Source of the DNA: Nitrospiraceae bacterium
GTDB taxonomy: Bacteria > Nitrospirota > Nitrospiria > Nitrospirales > Nitrospiraceae
Length of the DNA stretch: 24,641 bases
Direction: 5' to 3'
Assembly: GCA_005800255.1 (NCBI GenBank)
Contig: SYGW01000126.1
Location: forward strand, 1-24,641
Shown here: one piece after another, positions 7,409 to 14,550 of the stretch
Position numbering within the stretch: the stretch's first letter is position 1
Layout: each line of letters starts with the position of its first letter
The notes under the pieces: generated by a model
What the model was told of the DNA's origin: nothing
What the model saw: only the letters and a program-made list of their open reading frames with translations
Database searches by the model: none
Program-made: the position numbers and the translations under genes

Positions 7409-7592
7409 CTGTTGAAAATTTTCTGGCGTCTTGCGGGACGGTCAAAAAGACCGTCGGCAAGGCAGCAGCGAGGGGCTTTAGTTCTCGGTTGCCAATGTGC
7501 AGTCGTCAGTTCCGAAACTGAGAACGGAATGCTGATAACTGACGACTCTTGGAAAACGATGCGAGAACGAAGCGGGCGGATTTTTCCAACAG
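7409..7592. repeat. MITE-like element with terminal inverted repeats
   Basis: The ends are imperfect 20-bp inverted repeats: CTGTTGAAAATTTTC... at 7409-7428 and ...GATTTTTCCAACAG at 7573-7592. Inside are a perfect hairpin, GACGGTC-AAAAA-GACCGTC (7437-7455), and two interleaved repeat pairs: GTTCTCGGTT (7481-7490) with AACTGAGAAC (7516-7525, one mismatch), and AGTCGTCAGTT (7501-7511) with its exact complement at 7537-7547. It codes for nothing. The CTGTTGAAAAA-type ends resemble a dispersed non-autonomous repeat; the copy number in the genome is unknown. No target-site duplication is evident. Confidence 0.55.
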
Positions 7593-7596
7593 CCCG

Positions 7597-8415
7597 TCAA
7601 TCGACCCGTTGGGGGTGGGGGATGTCATGAAACAGATGCAGCGCGAGGTTCCGCCCGATGCCGAGGCGCTCGGGCATGGTCGGTGCGGCCAGGAATTGCT
7701 CGATGAGGTCTGCCACAGCTGCGTCCCGTGAGGCGATAAACCGGAGCGTGTCGGCAGGCGCCGTCGGCCAAAACCCGCGGAGGCAGAAGAAGTCGTCCAC
7801 GAGGGCTTCCAGGAACAGGCCCAGGAGATACTCGGCCGTGGCCGGTTGCTGGCTCAGGTCCTCGATTTTTCCCAGGCGGTGAAAACACTCGGCCTTGAGG
7901 CGGATCTTGTCATGCGTGCCGATTGCGGGAAGGCCGTTCTTGAACCGCTGGTTGGCCTTCTCGGTCAGCTTCGAGCCGGCCCCTTCGAGTTCGAATAGCA
8001 CACGCGCCTTCCGGAGCAACGGCGGGAGGCGTGGCACCAGCGCCAGGTCCTGTTCGACCCCTTTATATTCCCGGTAGCGAATCTCCACCTGCCGGCTGGC
8101 CACGCGCACGATTTCATCCCCCTCGCCCTTACCCTTCACGAGGGCGATCAGGTCCACATCGCTGTGCGCGGTCCAGGCGCGTCTGGCGCCTGAGCCGACC
8201 AGGAGCACGGCCAAGAGATCGGCGCCACGTCGTCCGCGGACATAACGCAACGCGGCCTCCAGCACTTGCTCCACGCCGGGCGGATCGGGCGCCGGGGGCG
8301 CATCGGGCACCTCCGGCACCTCCAGGAGTTCAGCCTGCAGTTCCTCGCGTGAAGGCCGCTGCACGAGCGGATCGCCGGCCGGTTGCCCGGATGATTGGGT
8401 CAATACCTGGTCCAT
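7597..8415 (-). CDS. Nucleotidyltransferase-fold protein
   Basis: A 272-aa protein with a polymerase-beta-type nucleotidyltransferase signature, VGSGARRAWTAHSDVDLIAL. Gly74-Ser75 and the metal-binding pair Asp86 and Asp88 are intact, so NMP transfer to an unknown acceptor is possible. The N-terminal 48 residues are Pro- and Glu-rich and probably disordered. The C-terminal half is helical (KAECFHRLGKIEDL, YLLGLFLEALVDDFF), as in substrate-binding or HEPN-like partners of this fold. The start at 8415 has GGAAGG somewhat far upstream. It lies 37 bases after the 74-aa hypothetical gene on the same strand and probably shares its promoter. The arrangement superficially recalls MNT-type toxin-antitoxin pairs, but the partner is not HEPN-like, so I do not call one. 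Confidence 0.75.
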   Translation of the reverse strand: MDQVLTQSSGQPAGDPLVQRPSREELQAELLEVPEVPDAPPAPDPPGVEQVLEAALRYVRGRRGADLLAVLLVGSGARRAWTAHSDVDLIALVKGKGEGDEIVRVASRQVEIRYREYKGVEQDLALVPRLPPLLRKARVLFELEGAGSKLTEKANQRFKNGLPAIGTHDKIRLKAECFHRLGKIEDLSQQPATAEYLLGLFLEALVDDFFCLRGFWPTAPADTLRFIASRDAAVADLIEQFLAAPTMPERLGIGRNLALHLFHDIPHPQRVD

Positions 8416-8452
8416 ATTATGGATGCGCCTTCCTGGCCTGGGCTTGCGCCGT

Positions 8453-8677
8453 TCACCGGCCGGTCACCTTGCAGATTTCCGCCTCGAGGGAGGCCAGCCA
8501 CTGTTCGAACGGGAGATGCTCGTCCACCACGATCTCCAATTTCCCGTTCGGTAGTTTATGCACCAGTCCGGGATTGGCAGGAGAGAGGGGAATTTCCACC
8601 CACTCGCGCGACAATCCCAGCCGGTCCGTCAACTCCAAGATCTGATTGATCTGTGGAAACGTGACCATGGATATCAT
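8453..8677 (-). CDS. Small conserved-looking hypothetical protein, 74 aa
   Basis: A 74-aa acidic soluble protein (MISMVTFPQINQILELTDRL at the start, ending EICKVTGR). I do not recognise a family. It reads as a compact helix-strand-strand-helix domain: QINQILELTDRLGL, then GLVHKLPNGKLEIVVDE, then FEQWLASLEAEIC. A very good promoter lies directly upstream with its -10 box ending 6 bases before the ATG at 8677, which supports that ATG as the start on a leaderless mRNA and explains the missing ribosome-binding site. An internal ATG at 8668 is the alternative. It is the first gene of a pair with the nucleotidyltransferase downstream. Confidence 0.65.
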   Translation of the reverse strand: MISMVTFPQINQILELTDRLGLSREWVEIPLSPANPGLVHKLPNGKLEIVVDEHLPFEQWLASLEAEICKVTGR

Positions 8678-8683
8678 GGCGGC

Positions 8684-8713
8684 ATTCTAGAGAGGGGCTG
8701 AGGAGCCTGTCAA
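8684..8713 (-). promoter_or_regulatory. Strong predicted promoter giving a leaderless mRNA
   Basis: On the minus strand: TTGACA (8713-8708), 18-base spacer, TAGAAT (8689-8684). The start is expected at about 8677, which is the A of the ATG. Confidence 0.65.
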
Positions 8714-8746
8714 TCGGAGGTCATGCGCTGGGACTGTCCTACATTG

Positions 8747-9073
8747 CTACCGAGGCCAATACATGATGACGGCCACGCCAAGTAAGCAGATCAGGCCGCC
8801 TACGATGTCGTAGCGATCCGGCGTGACATGATCCACACCCCATCCCCAAAGGACTGATAGGATTACAAACCAACCGCCATATGCCGCGTACGCGCGCCCA
8901 AAGTGAGCTGGTTGATAGGTCGGCACGATACCGTACACGATCAATGCGAGGGCGCCGAGTAGGCCGATCCACCCCTGTGCCCCGTTTCGCCACCATTGCC
9001 ATATGAGGTATCCACCGCCGATCTCGCACAGTCCAGCTATCAAAAATAACGTGATGGATTGTATCACTAACAC
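8747..9073 (-). CDS. YnfA/UPF0060-family small membrane protein
   Basis: A 108-aa integral membrane protein with four hydrophobic segments. Characteristic stretches are the first span with [34 protein letters not shown] before the third span and [18 protein letters not shown] before the fourth, all hallmarks of UPF0060 (YnfA). These proteins resemble small multidrug resistance transporters, but their substrate is not established. A GTG start at 9073 is chosen because GGAGG lies 6 bases upstream and the resulting length equals the family norm; an upstream ATG would add 12 basic residues. It lies 51 bases downstream of the threonine aldolase stop on the same strand and could be co-transcribed. 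Confidence 0.9.
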   Translation of the reverse strand: MLVIQSITLFLIAGLCEIGGGYLIWQWWRNGAQGWIGLLGALALIVYGIVPTYQPAHFGRAYAAYGGWFVILSVLWGWGVDHVTPDRYDIVGGLICLLGVAVIMYWPR

Positions 9074-9124
9074 CAGATTCCTCCGTTTGCGATGGTGGCG
9101 CCGAACCACACTCGGCTGACCGGC

Positions 9125-10150
9125 TCAACGGACGAGGACTTGCGTGAAAATCCGGCCGGTCTCCTCGATATCCCGGCCGGACACGTTGAGATGGGTGACG
9201 GCCCTGTAGGTGCGGCCGCCGACGGCGTTGATCAGTACCCCTTCGGCTTTCAAGGCGGCCACGAGGTCGGCGGGGGATCGGTTGGACGTCACGTCGAAAA
9301 AGAGGATGTTCGTCTCGACGGACGCCACGTCGATCAAGACGGAGGAAATCTTGTGCAGCGCTTCGGCCAATGCCTTGGCATGTGCATGATCCTCTTTCAG
9401 CCGGACAATATTGTGCTCCAGCGCGTAGAGGCCGGCCGCGGCCAGAATGCCCGCCTGCCTCATGCCGCCCCCGTACATGCGCCGGAGCGGTCGGAGCTTC
9501 GCGACCGTCCCGGCATCAGAGACGATGAGCGAGCCGACCGGCGCTCCAAGGCCCTTCGAGAGGCAGAACGACACAGTCTCGAAATGCCGGGCATAGTCGG
9601 CAGCCGCCACGCCCGATGCCACCACCGCATTGAACAGCCTGGCTCCGTCCAGATGCATGGGGATGCCGCGCGCCACCGCTATGTCTCTAATCCGCTGGAT
9701 GGTCGACAGGGGATAGACCGAGCCGCCGCCGCTATTGTGGGTGTTTTCCAAACAAATGAGCCTAGTCTGGGGATTATACGGGCCGCTGGGGCGGATCGCC
9801 GCCAGGACTTGTTCCGACTCCAGAATGCCTCGCTGTCCGTTCACCCAATGCAGTTGTACGCCGGCCAGGGCCGCGGCGGCGCCATGTTCGTATTTCACGA
9901 TATGGGCGCGGCTGTCCACGATCACTTCATCGCCCGGCTGGGTATGGACCTTGATGGACAGCTGATTAGCCATGATGCCGGTCGGCACAAAGAGCGCCGC
10001 CGCTTTCCCAAGCAAGGCTGCCGCCATCTCCTGCAAACGGTTGACGGTCGGATCTTCTCCGTAGACGTCGTCGCCGACCGGCGCCACCGCCATGGCATTC
10101 CGCATGGCTTGGGAGGGCTGCGTCACCGTGTCGCTACGGAGATCAATCAT
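9125..10150 (-). CDS. ltaE: Low-specificity L-threonine aldolase
   Basis: A 341-aa PLP enzyme of fold type I that cleaves L-threonine or L-allo-threonine to glycine and acetaldehyde. It begins with the family signature [13 protein letters not shown]. It has [23 protein letters not shown] (PLP-contacting Asp168 and Arg171) and the PLP-binding Lys199 in [26 protein letters not shown] matches the usual aldolase loop. Length is normal. The ribosome-binding site is weak, but the N-terminus is exactly that of the family. The intergenic region before it contains a perfect GCAGTTT-CCG-AAACTGC hairpin that belongs to the 3' side of the preceding gene. It is the likely lead gene for the YnfA-family gene downstream. 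Confidence 0.95.
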   Translation of the reverse strand: MIDLRSDTVTQPSQAMRNAMAVAPVGDDVYGEDPTVNRLQEMAAALLGKAAALFVPTGIMANQLSIKVHTQPGDEVIVDSRAHIVKYEHGAAAALAGVQLHWVNGQRGILESEQVLAAIRPSGPYNPQTRLICLENTHNSGGGSVYPLSTIQRIRDIAVARGIPMHLDGARLFNAVVASGVAAADYARHFETVSFCLSKGLGAPVGSLIVSDAGTVAKLRPLRRMYGGGMRQAGILAAAGLYALEHNIVRLKEDHAHAKALAEALHKISSVLIDVASVETNILFFDVTSNRSPADLVAALKAEGVLINAVGGRTYRAVTHLNVSGRDIEETGRIFTQVLVR

Positions 10151-10188
10151 GGTTCGTCTGTCGCAACACGTCGACTGTTAGCAGTCCA

Positions 10189-10217
10189 CCGTTCGCAGTT
10201 TCCGAAACTGCCGACGG
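10189..10217. repeat. Intergenic hairpin of the CAGT/ACTG word type
   Basis: A perfect 7-bp stem (GCAGTTT, 10195-10201; AAACTGC, 10205-10211) with loop CCG extends to 13-bp arms with two mismatches (CCGTTC.../...CGACGG). It is followed by further words, AACTGATGACTGAAAAC. The location is 3' of the 10265 gene and 5' of ltaE, so a terminator or processing role is possible. The core CAGTT(T)CCGAAACTG also occurs at 7507-7520. Confidence 0.55.
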
Positions 10218-10264
10218 AGAACTGATGACTGAAAACTTCTCCCCGCTACATGACGAAAGATGTC

Positions 10265-11509
10265 TCACGCCTTAGGCTCCAGCGCTCGCCGGTCTTCGAA
10301 CTTGTACTGTTGCCGGCTCAGGACCGGGAGGACGGAGAAGATCGGCGTGTTGTAGGGGAGCAGCGCGCTGTCCGTCCCGGGCAGCAACTGCAGGTGCATA
10401 TTCACGAAGTTGAAGCTCAGCCCCTCCGTCCAGGGCTGGGTGACCGCCTGGGCATAGGCTTGGACCTTTTCGGTGGCGTAGGTGCGCGTCAACAGTCCCG
10501 CGCCCCCTTGCAGGCCATATTCGTGCAAGTCCGGCGCGCCCTGGACGAGGAGCGAAACCGATGCCGCATCGAACCAGACCTTGAAGTTGCAGACCACCTG
10601 AATGTACGGCCCCAAGGCGTTCGTGGCGTCCAGAAACGTGCGGGGGAGCCCAATCTCCATGGGCACATCCGGCGGCAGCGGTCGTTCGACCGATCCCAGT
10701 TCCGTTTCCTTCACCGGCGACGCGGAGACAAACAATAAATTTGGATCGTCCAGGGCAATGTCCAGCACCTGATCGTCGTAGTAGCTACAGAGCTTGCCCA
10801 TCTCGTAACGGAGCGGAAAGGAATAGCCCATCGTCGCGTACCAGATGCGGAGCGAGGCCTCCAGCGGCTCGTCCGGCTTGCGGCTGATCTTCAGATCGAA
10901 GGGGAGCATCAGGTGCAGCGCGCTGGTCCGCACCGCCATGAAGGGGGCGCAGGCGCCGGCCCACTCCTTGTGAACGGCGGGATTGTCCGGCTCGAACTTG
11001 CGGGCCGGGCCGGTGAAGTGCTGAGCGGTCTTGGACTCCTTGGTCAGCTTGTACTTGTTCTGGTAGTAAGCCGAGGCCCGCTTTTGAGCCGTGGCCAGAA
11101 AGTAATCGGGCAGGTCGGTTTCGACGATGATGCGTTGTTTGTCGAGCGCCGTCGGGGCTTGCGGCCGATTCGACCGCATGGCCTCGTTGTAGAGGTCCAG
11201 CTCGGCCGTCGCCTTCTGGATCTCCTGGGTCAGGTGCTGCGCCAATCCCTGATCTGGGCAGGAGGTCTGCCGGAGCAACTGAAGGGCGCGCTGGAGGCAG
11301 TCGAGTTTGTGGCTGTACCGCTTCGGCTCCGCAGCGAAGGCCTCGGCCGTGGCCATGTAGAGGTTGAACTGCTCCTCGGGCAGGAGGCCAAGCTGGTCCA
11401 GGTCATGGTCCTTAATGAAGGCCATGGCCAACGGGCCGAACGACTCCTCCTTCCTGATGCAGAGGGTCATCAGATAGTTGTATTGGGCCCTGGCTTCTTG
11501 TTGCGTCAT
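10265..11509 (-). CDS. Unrecognised 414-aa protein
   Basis: I do not recognise this protein. The start at 11509 (MTQQEARAQYNYL) has AAGGA 5 bases upstream; a TTG four codons earlier overlaps that site. The N-terminal third is helical and TPR-like (YNYLMTLCIRKEESFG, EQFNLYMATAEAFAAE, LDCLQRALQLLRQ), followed by a longer alpha/beta part containing WYATMGYSFPLRYEMGKL, DALNLLF-like turns and LGPYIQVVCNFKVWFDA. No signal peptide, membrane span or metal motif is visible; it is probably cytoplasmic. It is divergent from the ProA-like gene and has an ACTG-type hairpin beyond its stop. The even codon use and good start context support a real gene. Confidence 0.7.
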   Translation of the reverse strand: MTQQEARAQYNYLMTLCIRKEESFGPLAMAFIKDHDLDQLGLLPEEQFNLYMATAEAFAAEPKRYSHKLDCLQRALQLLRQTSCPDQGLAQHLTQEIQKATAELDLYNEAMRSNRPQAPTALDKQRIIVETDLPDYFLATAQKRASAYYQNKYKLTKESKTAQHFTGPARKFEPDNPAVHKEWAGACAPFMAVRTSALHLMLPFDLKISRKPDEPLEASLRIWYATMGYSFPLRYEMGKLCSYYDDQVLDIALDDPNLLFVSASPVKETELGSVERPLPPDVPMEIGLPRTFLDATNALGPYIQVVCNFKVWFDAASVSLLVQGAPDLHEYGLQGGAGLLTRTYATEKVQAYAQAVTQPWTEGLSFNFVNMHLQLLPGTDSALLPYNTPIFSVLPVLSRQQYKFEDRRALEPKA

Positions 11510-11635
11510 GGGTTCCTTCAAGTCCAGCGCATTCTACGGGAAAGCAGCGCAAGGGAACAAGCCTGCCACTCGCTCTGCTTTGACTCCCTGTAAATGCGGA
11601 TGTTATAGTCCGGCGCGTGAAGCAACGAGTGCACA

Positions 11636-11719
11636 AGTCTGCAAGTGTGAAAGTTGGCAAGTCGAGACAATGAGAGAACCGCGACTTTATGGACTTTGCG
11701 ACTTTGAGACTTTCAGACT
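11636..11719. repeat. Imperfect 28-bp inverted repeat upstream of the ProA-like gene
   Basis: The left arm (11636-11663, beginning AGTCTGCAAGTG) and right arm (11692-11719, ending TTTCAGACT) match at 22 of 28 positions with a 28-base loop. The arms are built from repeated AAGT/ACTT words, like those at 403-485. Here the element lies between divergent gene starts, so simple termination does not explain it. Confidence 0.5.
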
Positions 11720-11743
11720 CTTTACCTGAGCGGAGCACAGTCC

Positions 11744-13111
11744 ATGGTTGAAGTTCCGGTCAAGATGTATGTGGCGGCCCTCGCCAAAAAGGCAAAGGAG
11801 GCGGCGCGGGCGATGGGGCTCGTGTCCGGTTCCGTCAAGACCAAGGCCCTGCTGGCCATGGCCGACCGTCTGGAGGCGGAAGAAGAAGCTATTTTGGAAG
11901 ACAACCGGCTGGATGCGGAAGCGGTGGGCAAGAGCCTGACCGGGGACACCAACCGGGACACGGTCAAAGAAGCCGTGGATCGGGTCCGCTTTGCCGAAGA
12001 CGCCGTCAAGGAGATGGCCAAGACCTTGCGCCAGGTCGCGGATATGCCGGACCCGGTCGGAGAGATGACCAAGCTTTGGCGCCAACCCAACGGGATGCAG
12101 GTCAGCCGCATGCGCATGCCGCTGGGCGTGATCGGGATCATTTCCGACGGAGGCCCGCCGGTCACGACCGAGTGCATCGCCCTCTGCTTGAAAGCGGGCA
12201 ACGTCAGTCTGGTGCGCGGCGGCCCGGAATGGGCCAAGTCCGGCGCCCGGGTGGCGACCATCCTGCGGGAGGCAGCGGAAGCGGCCGGCGTGCCAGCCGA
12301 CGGTATCACCTTCGTGGAACGCAATGAAAAAGACGCGGCGCTGGAGCTGCTCCGGCTCAACAAACATCTGGACGCGATTCTCCCTCGGGGTGGGGCCGGC
12401 TTGCGCAGGACGGTGATCGAGCAGACCCGCCTGCCGGTGCTGGGCCAGGATATGGGCGTGAGCCATGTCTATATCGACGGGGATGCGGATCTGCCGCTGG
12501 CCCAAAACATCGTGGTGAACTCCACAGCGCAGCAGCCGACCGCGCCCAATGCCGTGGACTGCGTGCTGGTCCACCAAGCTGTGGCCCGGTCGCTCTTGTC
12601 CGCCCTTATCCGACGCTTGCTGGACGAATTCAGAGTGGAAGTGAGGGGCTGTCCCAAGACGATCGCCATGACCGGGTCCTTCGCCTTGCCCGGTTATATG
12701 AATCTTATCGCCGCGAAGGACGGCGACTGGGGAAAGCAATTTCTGTCCAAGACCATGGCCATCAAGGTCGTGACGGATATGGACGACGCCCTGGCCCACA
12801 TCACGCAGTATGGCCCTGGCCATACGGACACCATCGTGACCCGCGACTATACTTCGGCGATGCGTTTTATCCGCGAGGTGGATGCGAGCGCGGTCCTGGT
12901 GAACGCCTCCACGCGACTGCACGACGGGCAGGAGTTCGGATTGGGTGGGGGGCTGGGCGTCAATACGACCAAGGTCCCGGTGCGGGGGCCCGTGTCGCTC
13001 GAAGAGCTGACTTGCCAGAAGTATGTGGTCATGGGCACAGGGCAACTCCGTCACCCCCATCCGGTGCCAGTGACCTATGAAGACGCGATCATGCTGAAGC
13101 GGCCCTCTTAG
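11744..13111 (+). CDS. ProA-like (glutamate-5-semialdehyde dehydrogenase family) protein lacking the catalytic Cys
   Basis: A 455-aa member of the ProA branch of aldehyde dehydrogenases. Conserved family stretches are PLGVIGIISDGGPPVT, LCLKAGNVSLVRGG, DAILPRGGAGL, VLVNASTRLHDG, FGLGGGLGVNT and RGPVSLEELT. In genuine ProA (recalled Escherichia coli sequence NAKTQRPSTCNTVETLLVN) the catalytic Cys precedes Asn. Here the aligned stretch is NSTAQQPTAPNAVDCVLVH, with Pro268 at the Cys position and a displaced Cys273. The ESRPNV/EARPNV motif is also altered (SDGGPPV). It is about 38 residues longer than typical ProA, mainly at the C-terminus (after KYVVMGTGQLRHPHPVPV). Normal dehydrogenase chemistry is therefore doubtful. 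No proB or nadD is adjacent; the methyltransferase gene follows after 66 bases on the same strand. Confidence 0.85.
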   Translation: MVEVPVKMYVAALAKKAKEAARAMGLVSGSVKTKALLAMADRLEAEEEAILEDNRLDAEAVGKSLTGDTNRDTVKEAVDRVRFAEDAVKEMAKTLRQVADMPDPVGEMTKLWRQPNGMQVSRMRMPLGVIGIISDGGPPVTTECIALCLKAGNVSLVRGGPEWAKSGARVATILREAAEAAGVPADGITFVERNEKDAALELLRLNKHLDAILPRGGAGLRRTVIEQTRLPVLGQDMGVSHVYIDGDADLPLAQNIVVNSTAQQPTAPNAVDCVLVHQAVARSLLSALIRRLLDEFRVEVRGCPKTIAMTGSFALPGYMNLIAAKDGDWGKQFLSKTMAIKVVTDMDDALAHITQYGPGHTDTIVTRDYTSAMRFIREVDASAVLVNASTRLHDGQEFGLGGGLGVNTTKVPVRGPVSLEELTCQKYVVMGTGQLRHPHPVPVTYEDAIMLKRPS

Positions 13112-13177
13112 AAGAAGCTATCGGTTCTCAGTGATCAGTCGCCGGTTTCCGGCCAGGCAACGCCCATTCCACTCCCC

Positions 13178-14443
13178 ATGACCGGCCCAGACCTCCATTC
13201 TCTGCAAACCAGACTCGCCGCGCACCTTGACTGGTGGGGATTGCTGCATGTCGAGTCCGACCGAACCTACTTCGAGTGGCAGCAGAAAGCCCTATCGTCG
13301 GACCAGCTGGCATCGCTCCATCAGACAGTGGAAGCCAAACAGGCCCAGCCCCAGCGAGCCGACCTGGAAACGGCTTTTTACGATCTGACGGCCGATCCGA
13401 CCATCCTGCCGGTTCTCTACAGTCAGCGGTACGAACTGTATCTGACCGTCGGCCCGTTGATCGCCGCCCTGTTGGCCGCCGAAGGGCAGGCGCAGGGGAC
13501 GGTCCTGGATTTCGGCTGCGGGGTCGGGGTGCTGACGACCTTCTACGCCAAGGTCTTTCCGAACCTGATGGTCGTGGGGCTCGATCGGTCCGGCGCCTCG
13601 GTCAAGGCCGCGCAGGAACGGGCCCAGGCCTTAGGGCTCACGAACATCCGATTTGAATCCCTGGATATCGAGCGGACGCCGGTTCCCGGCCCCTTCGATG
13701 TGATCCTCTCGGTCCATGCCCTCTTACAAGCCGAGCGGGAACTTGGGCTGCCGAGCCGGGATTGGACAACGTTCGAACGTTCTCATGAGGCCGCCGCCCA
13801 ACAGGCTTTTGAACAACGCACCGGATTGGGCCCCAGGCTCGACCGGCTCTGTAGCCTCCTGGCTGAGGAGGGACGGCTGATCGCGTTTGAGAAGACCCGC
13901 GAACTGGCACGACGGATTCCCTTCCAGCGCGCCCTTGCCGCCCACGGCCTGATCTTGACCAAGCCTCCGCTGCCGCTGCGGTATCGCGTCATCGAAGAAG
14001 TCTCAGACGACGGACCTCTCTATGTGGCAGGCCGGAGCCTGGCGCCGAGCGAGGGCCATCCCGGAAACGAAGCCCAGCCCTGGGATGAAACCCCGGAAGA
14101 ACGGGGAGAAGCCGTTTCATCCATTGCCTCGCTGCTCGCGCAGGTACGGACTGCAGCTGTCCAGGCTTCATCCACCTCCCAAGACCCCCCCTATGAGAAT
14201 CACACGGCTTCAGCCGAGTCGGTCTGGCGGACTCTGCCGAACCGCCTGGTCCGCCACGAACAGACCTTTACGACCCCCACCAACGCTCAGGTTCACGTCG
14301 AACTCGGCGAGTCAGACGGGCTCCACTATCTCTATCAAGCCACAACCTTTGACCACCGCCAATTGGTCCTGGTCGAGCCGGCTCGGGCGGCTCTCCTGGA
14401 GGCCTACTATGCGGAACTGCTCCCCAAACAATCGGGCAAGTAA
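13178..14443 (+). CDS. SAM-dependent methyltransferase
   Basis: A 421-aa protein. After an N-terminal region of about 100 residues comes a class I methyltransferase core: motif I VLDFGCGVGVLT (109-120), the acidic residue after strand 2 in VVGLDRSGASV (Asp136), SLDIERTP (motif II region) and FDVILSVHALLQAE (motif IV region). The C-terminal 120 residues are unassigned and include a Pro/Ser-rich linker near 300-350. The substrate is unknown. The start at 13178 lacks a ribosome-binding site, but no better start exists near the family-like N-terminus. It follows the ProA-like gene by 66 bases and precedes the tandem radical SAM genes, which have their own promoter. Confidence 0.82.
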   Translation: MTGPDLHSLQTRLAAHLDWWGLLHVESDRTYFEWQQKALSSDQLASLHQTVEAKQAQPQRADLETAFYDLTADPTILPVLYSQRYELYLTVGPLIAALLAAEGQAQGTVLDFGCGVGVLTTFYAKVFPNLMVVGLDRSGASVKAAQERAQALGLTNIRFESLDIERTPVPGPFDVILSVHALLQAERELGLPSRDWTTFERSHEAAAQQAFEQRTGLGPRLDRLCSLLAEEGRLIAFEKTRELARRIPFQRALAAHGLILTKPPLPLRYRVIEEVSDDGPLYVAGRSLAPSEGHPGNEAQPWDETPEERGEAVSSIASLLAQVRTAAVQASSTSQDPPYENHTASAESVWRTLPNRLVRHEQTFTTPTNAQVHVELGESDGLHYLYQATTFDHRQLVLVEPARAALLEAYYAELLPKQSGK

Positions 14444-14488
14444 CCTGCGAGCTGCGGGCCCCGTGCAAGTCCCTGAAAATCAAAGGCC

Positions 14489-14518
14489 TTGACCAGGAGC
14501 GCACGCACCCCCTAGAAT
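14489..14518 (+). promoter_or_regulatory. Predicted promoter for the tandem radical SAM genes
   Basis: TTGACC at 14489-14494, 18-base spacer, TAGAAT at 14513-14518. The transcription start is expected near 14525, giving a leader of about 26 bases to the ATG at 14551. Confidence 0.55.
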
Positions 14519-14550
14519 GACCCAACAATCCGGGCTGGGGACTCTCTCCC

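Larger units (their letters stand above)
7291..7596. other. Gene-free stretch: gnd promoter side plus inverted-repeat element
   Basis: These 306 bases between the nucleotidyltransferase stop and the gnd start hold no credible gene. The part next to gnd (7291-7400) carries its leader and -10 box. The rest (7409-7592) is a repeat-rich element described separately. Confidence 0.8.

Noticed and set aside
7409..7592. An insertion sequence or CRISPR-like array in the repeat-rich gap.
   Set aside because: There is no transposase, no regularly spaced direct repeats, and the element is under 200 bp.
7597..8677. A toxin-antitoxin pair of MNT/HEPN type formed by the nucleotidyltransferase and the 74-aa gene.
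   Set aside because: The nucleotidyltransferase is much larger than MNT antitoxins, and the small protein lacks a HEPN RxxxxH motif.
9092..10225. A 377-codon plus-strand frame opposite the threonine aldolase gene.
   Set aside because: The minus strand encodes an unmistakable PLP aldolase; the plus frame is basic and His-rich with no recognisable domain.
11595..11612. A TATAAC box on the minus strand as a promoter for the unrecognised 414-aa gene.
   Set aside because: No acceptable -35 hexamer at 16-18 bases and no extended -10; too weak to list.
11687..13060. A 457-codon minus-strand frame opposite the ProA-like gene.
   Set aside because: It is a shadow of the ProA-family frame, rich in His, Gln and Arg, with no family motif. 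The conserved ProA motifs are on the plus strand.
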